From JAAYZM01 sp964510785 (GTDB lineage: Bacteria; Actinomycetota; Actinomycetes; Actinomycetales; Cellulomonadaceae), in contig CAZECM010000001.1 of NCBI GenBank assembly GCA_964510785.1, forward strand, positions 62,001 to 126,000: a stretch of 64,000 nt of DNA, read 5' to 3'. Shown in pieces: positions 43,214 through 52,171 of the stretch. Under the pieces are notes generated by a model that did not search any database, was not told where the DNA came from, and saw nothing but the letters and a program-made list of their open reading frames with translations. Each line of letters opens with the position of its first letter. The stretch's first letter is position 1. Position numbers and translations under genes: made by a program.

Positions 43214-43238
43214 CACCTTTATTTAGAAGGAAACTAAC
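43214..43238 (-). promoter_or_regulatory. AT-rich ROK operator/promoter region
   Basis: Read on the minus strand, TTAGTTTCCTTCTAAATAAA: two AT-rich half-sites (TTAGTTT and AAATAAA) in opposite polarity, typical of ROK regulators. It lies 20 bp upstream of the GTG start and is an AT island in GC-rich DNA. Confidence 0.5.
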
Positions 43239-43316
43239 GTGGGGGCGCGCGGGTGTCAAGGGGCGGGAGTGGCGAGGTGCGTCTCCGGACGAAGCGGCGG
43301 GTCTGACGAGCTGGAG

Positions 43317-44612
43317 CTACGTCCCTCCGCGTCTCCGACGCGTTCGGGAACGGGCCCGGAAGAGCGAGCTCCGGCTCAGGGTCTCGGCGAGCAGCGGGCG
43401 GTGCCGCACGAGGCGGGTGCGCGCCAGGAGCACGAGTACCGCACCGACGGCACTCAGTCCTGCGAAGACGCCCCAGGCGAGCGAGAGCGAGCTGGCAGCC
43501 GCGAGCTGGCCGAACGCGATGGGACCGAGTACCCCACCTGTGGCGATGCCTCCCTGGGTGATACCGGTCGACCGGCCCGGGTCCCGGGGGTGCATGAGGG
43601 TCACTGCGAAGTTGAACAGTCCCGCCCACCCCCAGCCGAGGGCGTACGCCACGACGATCGCCGCGAGCATCCATGTCGACTCGCCGCGGGCGAGGAGCAA
43701 CGCTGCGAGCGCGCCCGCACCGATCATGGCCGCGACGATCTTGAGGTAGGCGACGAAGAAGCGGTCGGCGAGCAGCCCGATGACGAGCCGGACCACGATG
43801 CCACCGCCGCTCGCGATCGCCGCGTACGTCCCAGCGGTGGACGGCGTCACACCGGTCGATACCGCGGTCTCGACGTAGTACGCGCCGAAGGTGTTGGAGA
43901 CCGCGGACGCCAGGGTGACGCCGAGCGCGAGCAGGAGGAGGGGGCCGAGATGGAAGTCGCCCGCGGCGACGCTCCGCGAGCGACCGGACGTGGAGGGTGA
44001 GTCGGTCTTTACGGTGGTGCTGACCTGCGTGCTGGTGCTGCCGAGACCGCCTCGCCTCGTTGCGGACAGCGGGAACGCGGCGATGCCCAGTGCGAGCACA
44101 GCCCCCGTGGCGAAGGCCCAGCGCCAGCCCGGACCGGTGCCGAAGGTCGGGACCGCCGCGCCGGACATGAACAGCGCGAGGGGCACGGCGGCCTGCTTGA
44201 TCCCGTAGACGATGCCCTTGCGGTGCTCGGGCGTCACGGCGGCGATGTGGGCATTCGCCGAGGGCTGGCCCACCCCGTTCGCGATGCCGCTCGCGGCGAG
44301 CCCAGCCACGACGAGTGGTGTCGATGGAGCCAGCGCGACCGTGGCCATGGCGAGCGCCGTGAGCGCCGACGACGCGCGCATGAGCCTCGCCGCACCGAAC
44401 GTGTCCGCGAAGCGGCCGAGCGAGACCGAGGAGAGCGCGGCCGTGCAGAAGTGCACGCCCACGAGAATCCCCACGGTGGCCAGCGTGAGGCCGAACTCTG
44501 CTCTCACCTGCACGGACAGTCCCCCGACGAGGTACACGGGCAGCACCACCACCGTGGTGTGAGCCACCGCCGCAACGGCTGGTGCGGTCACGGCGGAGCT
44601 TCGCGCAGCCAC
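43317..44612 (-). CDS. MFS transporter
   Basis: A 431-residue carrier with 12 hydrophobic spans and a long charged loop in the middle (SATRRGGLGSTSTQVSTTVK). GTG at 44612 has a perfect AGGAGG; an earlier in-frame ATG overlaps the GntR operator. The span-2/3 loop SLGRFADTFGAARLM is typical of MFS. It is divergent from the GntR gene and probably controlled by it. It may export or import the acid handled by the adjacent catabolic cluster. Confidence 0.8.
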   Translation of the reverse strand: MAARSSAVTAPAVAAVAHTTVVVLPVYLVGGLSVQVRAEFGLTLATVGILVGVHFCTAALSSVSLGRFADTFGAARLMRASSALTALAMATVALAPSTPLVVAGLAASGIANGVGQPSANAHIAAVTPEHRKGIVYGIKQAAVPLALFMSGAAVPTFGTGPGWRWAFATGAVLALGIAAFPLSATRRGGLGSTSTQVSTTVKTDSPSTSGRSRSVAAGDFHLGPLLLLALGVTLASAVSNTFGAYYVETAVSTGVTPSTAGTYAAIASGGGIVVRLVIGLLADRFFVAYLKIVAAMIGAGALAALLLARGESTWMLAAIVVAYALGWGWAGLFNFAVTLMHPRDPGRSTGITQGGIATGGVLGPIAFGQLAAASSLSLAWGVFAGLSAVGAVLVLLARTRLVRHRPLLAETLSRSSLFRARSRTRRRRGGT

Positions 44613-44639
44613 GGGGCCTCCTGAGGAGCAGATGAGCAA

Positions 44640-44671
44640 TGTTGACAACTGTTGACAGTTGATAGTAGACA
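44640..44671. promoter_or_regulatory. Divergent promoter with GntR operator repeats
   Basis: TGTTGACA occurs at 44640-44647 and 44650-44657, exactly one helical turn apart. TTGACA (44642-44647) and TAGACA (44666-44671) form -35 and -10 boxes 18 bp apart, and the GntR GTG follows six bases later. Half-sites with GTTGAC are usual for FadR-type GntR proteins, so autorepression is likely. Confidence 0.6.
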
Positions 44672-44677
44672 TGTCAC

Positions 44678-45379
44678 GTGGACAACGTCGTCGAAACAGC
44701 TGAACTGCACCCGCTCAGCACCCTGACCAGCGAGACGCTCTCGTCACGAGCGAGGCGCGCCATCCTGCAGGCGCTCGTCAACGGGCACTACGAGCCCGGG
44801 CAGCGGCTGAACGAGGTGGAGATCGCCGCCGCCCTCGGAATCTCCCGTGGCCCGGTGCGTGAGTCCATCCAGGGTCTCGCGAGCGAGGGATTCCTCGAGG
44901 TCGTGCCCCACCGCGGGGCGATCGTCAAGCAGTTCAGCAAGGCCGAGATCGCTGCTCTCTACGAGTTGCGGCGCGTCCTCGAAGGGGCCGGAGCGAGGTT
45001 CGCCGCAGAGCGGGCGACTCCGGGCGAGATCGCCATGATGAAGGAGGTGCTCGACTCCGCGCTCGCTGCGGCTGACTCCGAGGACCCGGCGCCCTACACC
45101 CCTGAGCTCGACTTCCACGTCCGCGTCATGCGCGCAGCGCACAGCGAGTTCGTCCGTGCCGCGGCCGTGGACGTCAACGCGAAGCTCCTCCTGGCCCGTG
45201 CTCGCTCGGGACAGATCCGACAGCGCGCCCACCAGGCGCACGAGGAGCACCTAGAGATCGTCCGTGCGATCGAGCAGGGCGACGCGGCGCTCGCGGAGCG
45301 CCTCATGCACGACCACCTTCTCACCTCGCAGCAGCACGCCGCGACGGTGCTCGGTGTGACCTCGGAGGGTCACGCCTGA
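44678..45379 (+). CDS. GntR-family (FadR subfamily) regulator
   Basis: A 233-residue regulator. The winged helix (LSSRARRAILQALVNGHYEPGQRLNEVEIAAALGISRGPVRESI) is followed by an FCD effector domain with the metal ligands in FHVRVMRAAH and late His residues (HEEHLEIV, RLMHDH). FCD regulators often bind organic acids such as citrate, lactate or aconitate, consistent with the carboxylate cluster downstream. GTG at 44678 is set by the leaderless promoter. Confidence 0.86.
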   Translation: MDNVVETAELHPLSTLTSETLSSRARRAILQALVNGHYEPGQRLNEVEIAAALGISRGPVRESIQGLASEGFLEVVPHRGAIVKQFSKAEIAALYELRRVLEGAGARFAAERATPGEIAMMKEVLDSALAAADSEDPAPYTPELDFHVRVMRAAHSEFVRAAAVDVNAKLLLARARSGQIRQRAHQAHEEHLEIVRAIEQGDAALAERLMHDHLLTSQQHAATVLGVTSEGHA

Positions 45380-45448
45380 CCTGAAGTTCAGCCAGCGGTA
45401 CCCGCGGCGCGCAACGAAGCGCGCACGCCAATCAGTTGGGAGACCTTG

Positions 45449-46342
45449 ATGTCCAAGTCACTTCTGCGTTCCCCGAGGGTCCTGAGAGCACGGATGGGTG
45501 CGGCCGCGTTCTCGCTCGCCGCCATCACGCTTGCCTTGACCGCCTGTGCTGCGGGCCCGGAGCCGAGCAACCCTGGACCGGGGTCCGATGGTGCCTCCGA
45601 GTCCACGCCTGGCCCGGACCTTGGCCTCCTCATCCCGGGGAAGCTCACCGCGACCTCGCTGCGCTCGCAGGTGCCCATGTCCTACGTCGATGCCGACGGC
45701 GAGCCGGTCGGCTTCGCGGTCGAGCTCGCCAAGGAGGTCGCGGACCGCCTCGGCCTCGAGATCGAGTTCACGCTCGACGACGTCGCGGCAGCGATCAGCG
45801 GCGTCGTGACGGAGAAGTACGACATCATGGTCGCCGCCGTCGTCCAGACCGAAGAGCGTCAGGAGACGATGGACTTCTCCATGGGTTGGTACTGGGCACC
45901 GTCGCTCATCATCAGCCTCGAGGAGAACCCGTACCCCGCCATCGAGGACCTCTTCGGCAAGACGGTCGCCGTCGTGCAGGCCACGGCGCAGGAGGCGCAG
46001 CTCAAGGCGCGCTTCCCGGAGATCACGGCTCAGGTGTTCGCCGATCAGACCGCGGCGGTCACGGCGCTCAAGGGTCGGCAGGTCGACGCCGCGCTGCTGG
46101 GCGGCGTCAACTCGCGCACCGTCGCCGAGGAGGAGGCCAGCATCATCCTCGGCGCCGAGGTCGAGGAGACCACCCCGAGCGGCTTCGTATTGCCGAAGGG
46201 CAACACCGCCCTCGCTGACGCCGTGAACGCGGCGATCCAGGACATCATCGACGACGGCACGTTCATGGAGCTGTGGGACGCCGAGGTCCCCTTCCCGCCG
46301 TCGGAGATGGCACTCGAGACCTTCCCGGCCCTCCGGCAGTAG
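45449..46342 (+). CDS. Periplasmic-type solute-binding lipoprotein (ABC, family 3)
   Basis: A 297-residue protein with an ALTAC lipobox. The mature part is a family 3 (amino-acid type) binding protein: VPMSYVDADGEPVGFAVELAKEVA, QTEERQETMDFSMGW and KTVAVVQATAQEAQLKA. It keeps the TEER ligand-binding Arg. It serves the permease and ATPase encoded next. The cluster suggests an organic acid or amino acid-like ligand. TTG at 45446 is an alternative start. Confidence 0.8.
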   Translation: MSKSLLRSPRVLRARMGAAAFSLAAITLALTACAAGPEPSNPGPGSDGASESTPGPDLGLLIPGKLTATSLRSQVPMSYVDADGEPVGFAVELAKEVADRLGLEIEFTLDDVAAAISGVVTEKYDIMVAAVVQTEERQETMDFSMGWYWAPSLIISLEENPYPAIEDLFGKTVAVVQATAQEAQLKARFPEITAQVFADQTAAVTALKGRQVDAALLGGVNSRTVAEEEASIILGAEVEETTPSGFVLPKGNTALADAVNAAIQDIIDDGTFMELWDAEVPFPPSEMALETFPALRQ

Positions 46343-46381
46343 ACCCGACCGGTCCGACTTCGCCACCCATGCAGAGGACTC

Positions 46382-47137
46382 ATGATGCAGAACGTCCTTG
46401 ACACCTTCTTCAACGTGCAGCAGATGCTCGCGGCACTCCCGCAGCTGCTGCGCGTGGGACTGCCCAACACTCTCCTCCTGACCGCCGCGTCCTTCACGCT
46501 CGCAGTGATCCTCGGGCTGCTGCTGTCCATGGCGCTCGTCTCGAAGTTCTGGTGGTTGCGCACGCCTGCCCGCATCTGGGTGGACATCTGGCGCGGCCTG
46601 CCGGCGATCTTGAGCATCCTCATCATCGGCGGCGGGCTGCCGCTCGCGGGGTTCGACATCTTTGGGCGGAGCACCTACGCCTATGCGATCACCGCCCTCG
46701 GCATCATCAACGGGGCGTTCCTCGCCGAGACGTTCCGATCCGGGATCCAGAGTGTCGAGGTCGGTCAGACCGAGGCGGCACGCAGCCTCGGGATCTCCGG
46801 AGCCAAGACGATGGCGCTGTTCATCGTGCCGCAGGGCTTGCGGCGCGTGATGCCGGCAGCGATGAACCAGTTCATCATCTGCCTCAAGGAGACTGCGCTC
46901 ATCTACATCCTCGGCCTCGTGGCCACGCGGCGGGAGCTGTTCAGCATCGGCCACGACGCCGCAGCGGCCAACGGCAACTACTCGGTCATGGTCGCCGCCG
47001 GGATCCTCTTCCTCGCCATCACGATCCCCACGACCTACCTGGTCAACGCGTGGGACCGGAGCCTGCGCGAGGGAAGGCGTCCGCGCGACGTCGACGACCA
47101 GCCCGCTGCCCCTGCTCCCCTGACGAAGGTGTCGTGA
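46382..47137 (+). CDS. Polar amino acid-type ABC permease
   Basis: A 251-residue HisM/GlnP-type permease. The conserved VGQTEAARSLGISGAKTM EAA loop and TAFI-like FIVPQGLRRVMPAAMNQF segment are present with five membrane spans. GAGGA precedes two adjacent ATGs (46382 and 46385). It overlaps the ATPase start by one base. Confidence 0.85.
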   Translation: MMQNVLDTFFNVQQMLAALPQLLRVGLPNTLLLTAASFTLAVILGLLLSMALVSKFWWLRTPARIWVDIWRGLPAILSILIIGGGLPLAGFDIFGRSTYAYAITALGIINGAFLAETFRSGIQSVEVGQTEAARSLGISGAKTMALFIVPQGLRRVMPAAMNQFIICLKETALIYILGLVATRRELFSIGHDAAAANGNYSVMVAAGILFLAITIPTTYLVNAWDRSLREGRRPRDVDDQPAAPAPLTKVS

Positions 47138-47913
47138 TGACCGAGCTCACGCTAGACGAGAGGAGAGCACCGATGCCCACGCCGGAGCGAGTGCTCGAGA
47201 TCCGCGGTCTGACCAAGGTGTTCAACGGCCGCACCGTGCTGGCCGACTTCGACCTCGACGTCTACGCCGGCGAGACCGTCTGTGTCATCGGCCCCTCGGG
47301 GTCGGGCAAGTCGACGATGCTGCGGTGCATCAACCGGCTGGAGGTAGCCGACGGCGGGTCGATCCTCGTCGAGGGTCGCCGGATGCCCAAGGACGGCAAG
47401 GATCTCGATCGGCTCCGTTCGCGGCTCGGCATGGTGTTCCAGCAGTTCAACCTGTTCCCGCACATGTCCGTGGTGAAGAACGTGATGTCCGGGCTCGTGC
47501 ACGCCAAGGGCATGTCCCGCGCCGAGGCGCACGAGATCGCCATGGCCAAGCTCGAGCTCGTGGGGTTGTCGCGCCGTGCGAAGAACCGGCCCATGCAGCT
47601 CTCCGGGGGTGAGCGTCAGCGAGTGGCGATCGCCCGGGCGCTCGCCATGGACCCGGCGATCATCCTCTTCGACGAGCCGACGTCGTCCCTCGACCCCGAG
47701 CTCGTGCGCAGCGTGCTGGACCTCATGCGGGACCTGGCGAGCCGCGACATCACGATGCTCGTGGTAACGCACGAGATGGGGTTCGCGCGACAGGCGGCGG
47801 ACAAGGTCGTGTTCATGGCGGACGGCCGGCTCGTCGAGCAGGGCAAGCCCGCCGAGCTGTTCGACAACCCCCGCAGCGAACGCCTGCGCTCCTTCCTCTC
47901 CGAGGTGCTGTGA
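47137..47913 (+). CDS. Polar amino acid-type ABC transporter ATPase
   Basis: A 258-residue GlnQ/HisP-type ATPase: Walker A GPSGSGKST, signature LSGGERQRVAIARAL, Walker B IILFDEPTSSLD and the switch His in VTHEMGFARQ. The ATG overlaps the permease stop. It energises import of the cluster substrate. Confidence 0.92.
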   Translation: MTELTLDERRAPMPTPERVLEIRGLTKVFNGRTVLADFDLDVYAGETVCVIGPSGSGKSTMLRCINRLEVADGGSILVEGRRMPKDGKDLDRLRSRLGMVFQQFNLFPHMSVVKNVMSGLVHAKGMSRAEAHEIAMAKLELVGLSRRAKNRPMQLSGGERQRVAIARALAMDPAIILFDEPTSSLDPELVRSVLDLMRDLASRDITMLVVTHEMGFARQAADKVVFMADGRLVEQGKPAELFDNPRSERLRSFLSEVL

Positions 47914-48494
47914 TGCCGGTGCTGGACCCCCGGTCGGTGCTCGAGCTGGTGCCGGAGATCGGCGAGATCCGCGACACCACGGTGCGCGAGCAGGTGTTGC
48001 GGTACTGGGTGGTCGCCTTCGAGCGGAGCGCGTGGGCCGGGATGGCCGGGCTCGACTCCGTGCCTTACAACACCTCGATCGCCACCGCGTCGCTCGTGGG
48101 CCACAGTCGCTCCGTGACCCGCACCGCGTTGGGGCACGCGCGCTCGATCGGCGAGCTCTACGGCATCGACTACGACCTCGACACGCTCGTGGCGGGTGCG
48201 GTGCTGCACGACGTGTGCAAGCTCCTCGAGTCGGACCCGGACCCGGACAACGCCGGGCGCGCAGTCAAGAGCGCGATCGGCGAGCGACTCACCCACGGCG
48301 TCATCGGCGCCTACCTCGCTCGCGAGCTCGAGCTCTCGCTCGACCTCGAGCACATGATCCTCACGCACACGCCGCAGTCCAGGACGTTGCCGCAGACCCC
48401 GGAAGGGGTCCTCGTGCGGCACGTCGACGTCATGGACGCGGACGTTCTCTATGGAAATGCCGGTTTGGAACTGTTCCTTGGGAGGAATGAATGA
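47913..48494 (+). CDS. HD-domain metal-dependent hydrolase
   Basis: A 193-residue helical HD-superfamily protein: TALGHARSIGELYG with the first His, VAGAVLHDVCKLLE with the HD dyad, HGVIGAYLARE and a final HVDVMDAD. HD proteins hydrolyse phosphoesters or, in the MIOX-like branch, oxidise polyols. Its link to the acid catabolic genes is unknown, but it overlaps both neighbours and is clearly part of the operon. GTG at 47910 is an alternative start. Confidence 0.75.
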   Translation: MPVLDPRSVLELVPEIGEIRDTTVREQVLRYWVVAFERSAWAGMAGLDSVPYNTSIATASLVGHSRSVTRTALGHARSIGELYGIDYDLDTLVAGAVLHDVCKLLESDPDPDNAGRAVKSAIGERLTHGVIGAYLARELELSLDLEHMILTHTPQSRTLPQTPEGVLVRHVDVMDADVLYGNAGLELFLGRNE

Positions 48495-49894
48495 GCGACG
48501 AGATCGTCTTTGCACGGGAGTTCGGCAAGTTCGTCACGGAGTGGGACTACGAGCGCTTCCCCACCGACGTGGTGGAGCAGACCAAGCTGTCCATCCTCGA
48601 CACGATCGGGGTGACGGTGCGCGGCAGCGTCCAGGCGAGCACCGCCATCGTCCGTGACATCTCGGTCGAGATGGGCGGAAAGGAGGAGTCCACGCTGCTG
48701 GGTACGGGCGAGAAGGTGCCGTCGCTGAGCGCCGCGTTCGTCAACGGCACGTCGGCCCACTCGCTCGAGCTGGACGACCACATCAGCCACAAGCGCTCGC
48801 TCGGCCACCCCGGTGTGGTGAGCCTGCCGGCCGCCCTTGCGCTCGGCGAGGCCGTCGGGGCCTCGGGCAAGGACTTCATCGCCGCGTACATCCACGGCTA
48901 CGAGGTCACGAGCCGGCTCAACGACGTCGTTCCCACGGGCTTCGACAACTTCACGCGCGGCTTCCACGGCACGGCCATCACGGGGACCTTCGGCGCCGCG
49001 GCGCTCTCCGGCAAGCTGCTCGGTTCGGACGTGGACCAGATCGCCTCGGCGATCGGGATCTGCGGCACCATGACGTCCGGCTCGTTCGAGTACAACAAGT
49101 CCGGCGCGTGGACGAAGCGACTGCACGCGGGCCACTCGAGCCGCAACGGACTGATGGCCGCTCTGATGGCCCACCGCGGCTACACGGGCCCGCACACCGC
49201 GATCGAGGGCCGGCACGGCTTCCTCAACTCCTACTTCGGGCCGGGCAACTACGACTCGGACCTCATCCTCAAGGATCTCGGCGAGGACTGGGTCTCGCGC
49301 CACATCATGTACAAGCCCTTCTCGTGCTCGGGCGTGCTCCACTCGCCCATCACGTCCACCAAGAAGGTCATGACCGAGAACGGCATCGACTACCGCGACA
49401 TCGAGCGCATCGTGGTCCACACGAGCTCGACCATCGTTACCGAGATGACCAACCCGCGCGAGCGGCGCATCGCCCCGCAGACCACGGTGGACGCGCAGTT
49501 CTCCCTGCCTTACGCGGTGGCGGTCATGGCGGTGCGTGGCAAGGCTCTGCTGAACGAGTTCAACGAGGAGACGATCGCGGACCCCGAGGTGCGCAAGGTC
49601 GCCGCGCTCGTCGAGTTCTACGTGGACCCCGAGATCGAGAAGGTCTGGCCCACCGAGGAGCCCTCCACGGTGCGCGTCTTCCTCAAGGACGGCCGCGAGC
49701 TCTCGGCGAGCGTGCCCGGTCCCAAGGGCGGCCTCGAGGTGCCGATGAGCGCCCAGGAGCTCGAGGAGAAGTTCGTCGACCTCGTGTCCCCGGTGCTCGG
49801 CGAGTCGCGGGCCTCGGACGTCATCCAGGCGGTCGCCTCGCTCGAGGACTTCGACGACGTGCGCGACCTCGCCCCACTGCTCGTCACATCGTGA
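48491..49894 (+). CDS. MmgE/PrpD-family protein (copy 1)
   Basis: A 467-residue protein of the PrpD fold: KLSILDTIGVTVRG at the N-terminus, FVNGTSAHSLELDDHISHKRSLGHPGVVSLPAALALGE (the active-site region with conserved His/Asp), RNGLMAALMAHRGYTGP and YKPFSCSGVLHS. PrpD dehydrates 2-methylcitrate; relatives are cis-aconitate decarboxylase and iminodisuccinate lyase-like enzymes. It is coupled to the HD gene and to the second copy by ATGA/GTGA overlaps. Confidence 0.85.
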   Translation: MSDEIVFAREFGKFVTEWDYERFPTDVVEQTKLSILDTIGVTVRGSVQASTAIVRDISVEMGGKEESTLLGTGEKVPSLSAAFVNGTSAHSLELDDHISHKRSLGHPGVVSLPAALALGEAVGASGKDFIAAYIHGYEVTSRLNDVVPTGFDNFTRGFHGTAITGTFGAAALSGKLLGSDVDQIASAIGICGTMTSGSFEYNKSGAWTKRLHAGHSSRNGLMAALMAHRGYTGPHTAIEGRHGFLNSYFGPGNYDSDLILKDLGEDWVSRHIMYKPFSCSGVLHSPITSTKKVMTENGIDYRDIERIVVHTSSTIVTEMTNPRERRIAPQTTVDAQFSLPYAVAVMAVRGKALLNEFNEETIADPEVRKVAALVEFYVDPEIEKVWPTEEPSTVRVFLKDGRELSASVPGPKGGLEVPMSAQELEEKFVDLVSPVLGESRASDVIQAVASLEDFDDVRDLAPLLVTS

Positions 49895-51270
49895 GCGGGG
49901 TCGAGGCGGTGACGACGCCGCGACCGCTCGTGGAGCAGGTGGCCGATCTCGTCTGGGACGCACGCGAGCGCGGGCACGCGCCGCAGGTGCGGGCACGCGC
50001 CGCCGCGTGTACGGCGCATGCCCTGCACTGCGCGGTCGCCGGACGTGAGCTGCCCTGGAGCCTCATCGCCACGGGGCTGAGCGAGCACGTCGGCGCCGGC
50101 CCGGCCACGGGTTGGGCAGACGGACGCAGACTGCCCGTGGAGGAGGCGGCGTTCGTCAACGCCGCCCTCGCGCAGAGCACCCTCGCCGAGGACATGCACG
50201 CGCCGAGCCTGAGCCATCCGGGCTCGGTGGTCGTCTCCGCGGCGCTCGCCGTCGGCGAGCAGGTTGGGGCCGACGGCGCAGCGCTCCGCGACGCCGTCGT
50301 CGCGGGCTACGACGTGATGTGCGTCCTGGGGAGCCAGCTCAAGACGAAGCACTTCACAGCCCGCGGGTTCCGGCCGAGCGGCGTGTTCGGTCCGCTCGGC
50401 GCCGCGACGGCGGCCGCGCTGCTCCTGGACCTCGACCGCGCCGGGCTCGCCGCGGCCATCGGCATCGCGGCGAGCACGTCCGGTGGGCTGCGGGAGTGGG
50501 CGAACGCTGGCAGCACCGACGTCTTCTTCCACAACGCCTTCGCCGCTCGCAACGGGGTGCGCGCCGCGGAGCTCGCGGCGGCGGGCGTCTCGGGTCCGAG
50601 CAGCGTTCTCGAGGGAGCCGCCGGGCTCTCCCAGGCCTTCGCGGGGGATCCCGCCGCGACTGCGGGACTCGCTGACAGGTGGAGGTCCGGGAGCGGCGTG
50701 CTCGAGGTGTACTTCAAGCGACACCCGGCGTGCGGCGCCGTGCAGTCGGTGATCACGCTCGTCGGCGAGCTCGCGCAGACTCACCGCTTCGAGCTGGCCG
50801 ATGTCGAGTCCGCGACGGTGCGCACCCACGCGCACGGCACGACGAACCCCGGCTGCGACCACGCCGGGCCCTGGGGCTCGGTGACCCAGGCGCAGATGAG
50901 CAACCAGATGGCGTTCGTGCTCGCGGTGGCGACCGGTGGCCATCCCACGGTCTCGGACTACCGGCGCCACGACGACCCCCAGATCCGCGATGCGGCAGGG
51001 CTCGTGAGCGTCGTGGAGGACCCGTGGTGCACGGAGGTGTACCCCGCGGAGAGCCGGGCGCGCGTCGAGATCGCCCTGCGGGACGGCCGGCACATCGCCA
51101 GCGAGCTCACCGGCGGGGCGGAGCTCACGGACGAGGACGTGTACGTCACGGCCGAGCAGACCTTCGCCGACGCGTACGGGGCCGCGCGGGCCGCACAGCT
51201 GGTGCGCGGGTTCCGCGACCTCGACGAGGTCGCACGCATCTCGGACCTCACGGCACTGATGCGGTCATGA
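49891..51270 (+). CDS. MmgE/PrpD-family protein (copy 2)
   Basis: A 459-residue paralogue starting with GTG in the GTGA overlap. AAFVNAALAQSTLAEDMHAPSLSHPGSVVVSAALAVGE corresponds to the active-site region of copy 1 but with the pattern EDMHAPSLSHPG; FKRHPACGAVQSVI replaces YKPFSCSG. It also has GPLGAATAAALLL. The two are distant, so they probably catalyse different steps, or form a heterodimer. Confidence 0.83.
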   Translation: MSGVEAVTTPRPLVEQVADLVWDARERGHAPQVRARAAACTAHALHCAVAGRELPWSLIATGLSEHVGAGPATGWADGRRLPVEEAAFVNAALAQSTLAEDMHAPSLSHPGSVVVSAALAVGEQVGADGAALRDAVVAGYDVMCVLGSQLKTKHFTARGFRPSGVFGPLGAATAAALLLDLDRAGLAAAIGIAASTSGGLREWANAGSTDVFFHNAFAARNGVRAAELAAAGVSGPSSVLEGAAGLSQAFAGDPAATAGLADRWRSGSGVLEVYFKRHPACGAVQSVITLVGELAQTHRFELADVESATVRTHAHGTTNPGCDHAGPWGSVTQAQMSNQMAFVLAVATGGHPTVSDYRRHDDPQIRDAAGLVSVVEDPWCTEVYPAESRARVEIALRDGRHIASELTGGAELTDEDVYVTAEQTFADAYGAARAAQLVRGFRDLDEVARISDLTALMRS

Positions 51271-51316
51271 GCACCACTCGGCTCGACCCGGAACGACGGT
51301 TGGAGAGATCAGCGTG

Positions 51317-52171
51317 ATGAGAGCAAAGCTTCGCGAGCGGCTGGACGGCGACGAGCTCATCGTCCTCCCCGGCGCTGCCAACGCCTTGGGTGCGCGCATC
51401 ATCGAGGACGTGGGCTTCGACGCGGCGTACGTGACGGGAGCCGGGGTCGCCAACACCTTCCTCGGCGCCCCGGATCTCGCGCTGCTGAGCTTGACGCAGA
51501 TGGCCGACCACGTCGCCGCGATGTCCGCCGCGGTGAGTATCCCGCTCGTGGTCGACGCCGACACGGGTTACGGCAACGCCGTCAACGTCCGTCACACGGT
51601 GCGCACCCTGGAGCGTGCGGGTGCGAGTGCGATCCAGCTCGAGGACCAGACGTTCCCGAAGCGCTGCGGCCACTTCGACGGCAAGGACGTCATCGAGAGT
51701 CACGAGATGGTGCAGAAGATCCGCGCCGCCGTCGAGGCCCGCGAGGATCCGGACCTGCTGCTGATCGCCCGGACCGACGCCCGCGCCGTCCACGGCATCG
51801 AAGAGGCGTGCCGGCGGGCCAACCTCTACCGGGACGCAGGCGCCGACGTGCTCTTCGTGGAGGCCCCGTTGGACGAGCGCGAGATCGAGTACGTGGCGCG
51901 CCACGTCGAGGGGCGCAAGATGATCAACTACGTCGAGGGTGGCAGCACGCCGGCGCTCCCGCACGAGCGGCTCGCGGATCTGGGCTTCAGTGTCGCGCTC
52001 TACGCGAACCTCGCCCTCCTTGCGGGCGTGGGGGCGATGCAGCGCGTGCTGGCTGAGCTGCTCAAGACGGGAGCCACGGCGGAGTCGGGCGCACAGAACG
52101 CGAGCTGGGACGAGCGGCAGCGGCTCGTAGGAACCCCCGAGTACATGGCGCTGTCGGAGCGCTACGCGTGA
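51317..52171 (+). CDS. Isocitrate lyase/PEP mutase-superfamily lyase (PrpB-like)
   Basis: A 284-residue barrel enzyme: LPGAANALGARIIEDVGF, the DADTGYGN metal site, EDQTFPKRCGHF with the catalytic Cys loop, and ARTDAR. The KRCGH loop is that of methylisocitrate and dimethylmalate lyases, not of PEP mutases. It would cleave a 2-hydroxy dicarboxylic or tricarboxylic acid to pyruvate (or glyoxylate) plus a smaller acid. GTG at 51314 is an alternative start. It is coupled to the PrpF-like gene downstream. Confidence 0.85.
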   Translation: MRAKLRERLDGDELIVLPGAANALGARIIEDVGFDAAYVTGAGVANTFLGAPDLALLSLTQMADHVAAMSAAVSIPLVVDADTGYGNAVNVRHTVRTLERAGASAIQLEDQTFPKRCGHFDGKDVIESHEMVQKIRAAVEAREDPDLLLIARTDARAVHGIEEACRRANLYRDAGADVLFVEAPLDEREIEYVARHVEGRKMINYVEGGSTPALPHERLADLGFSVALYANLALLAGVGAMQRVLAELLKTGATAESGAQNASWDERQRLVGTPEYMALSERYA

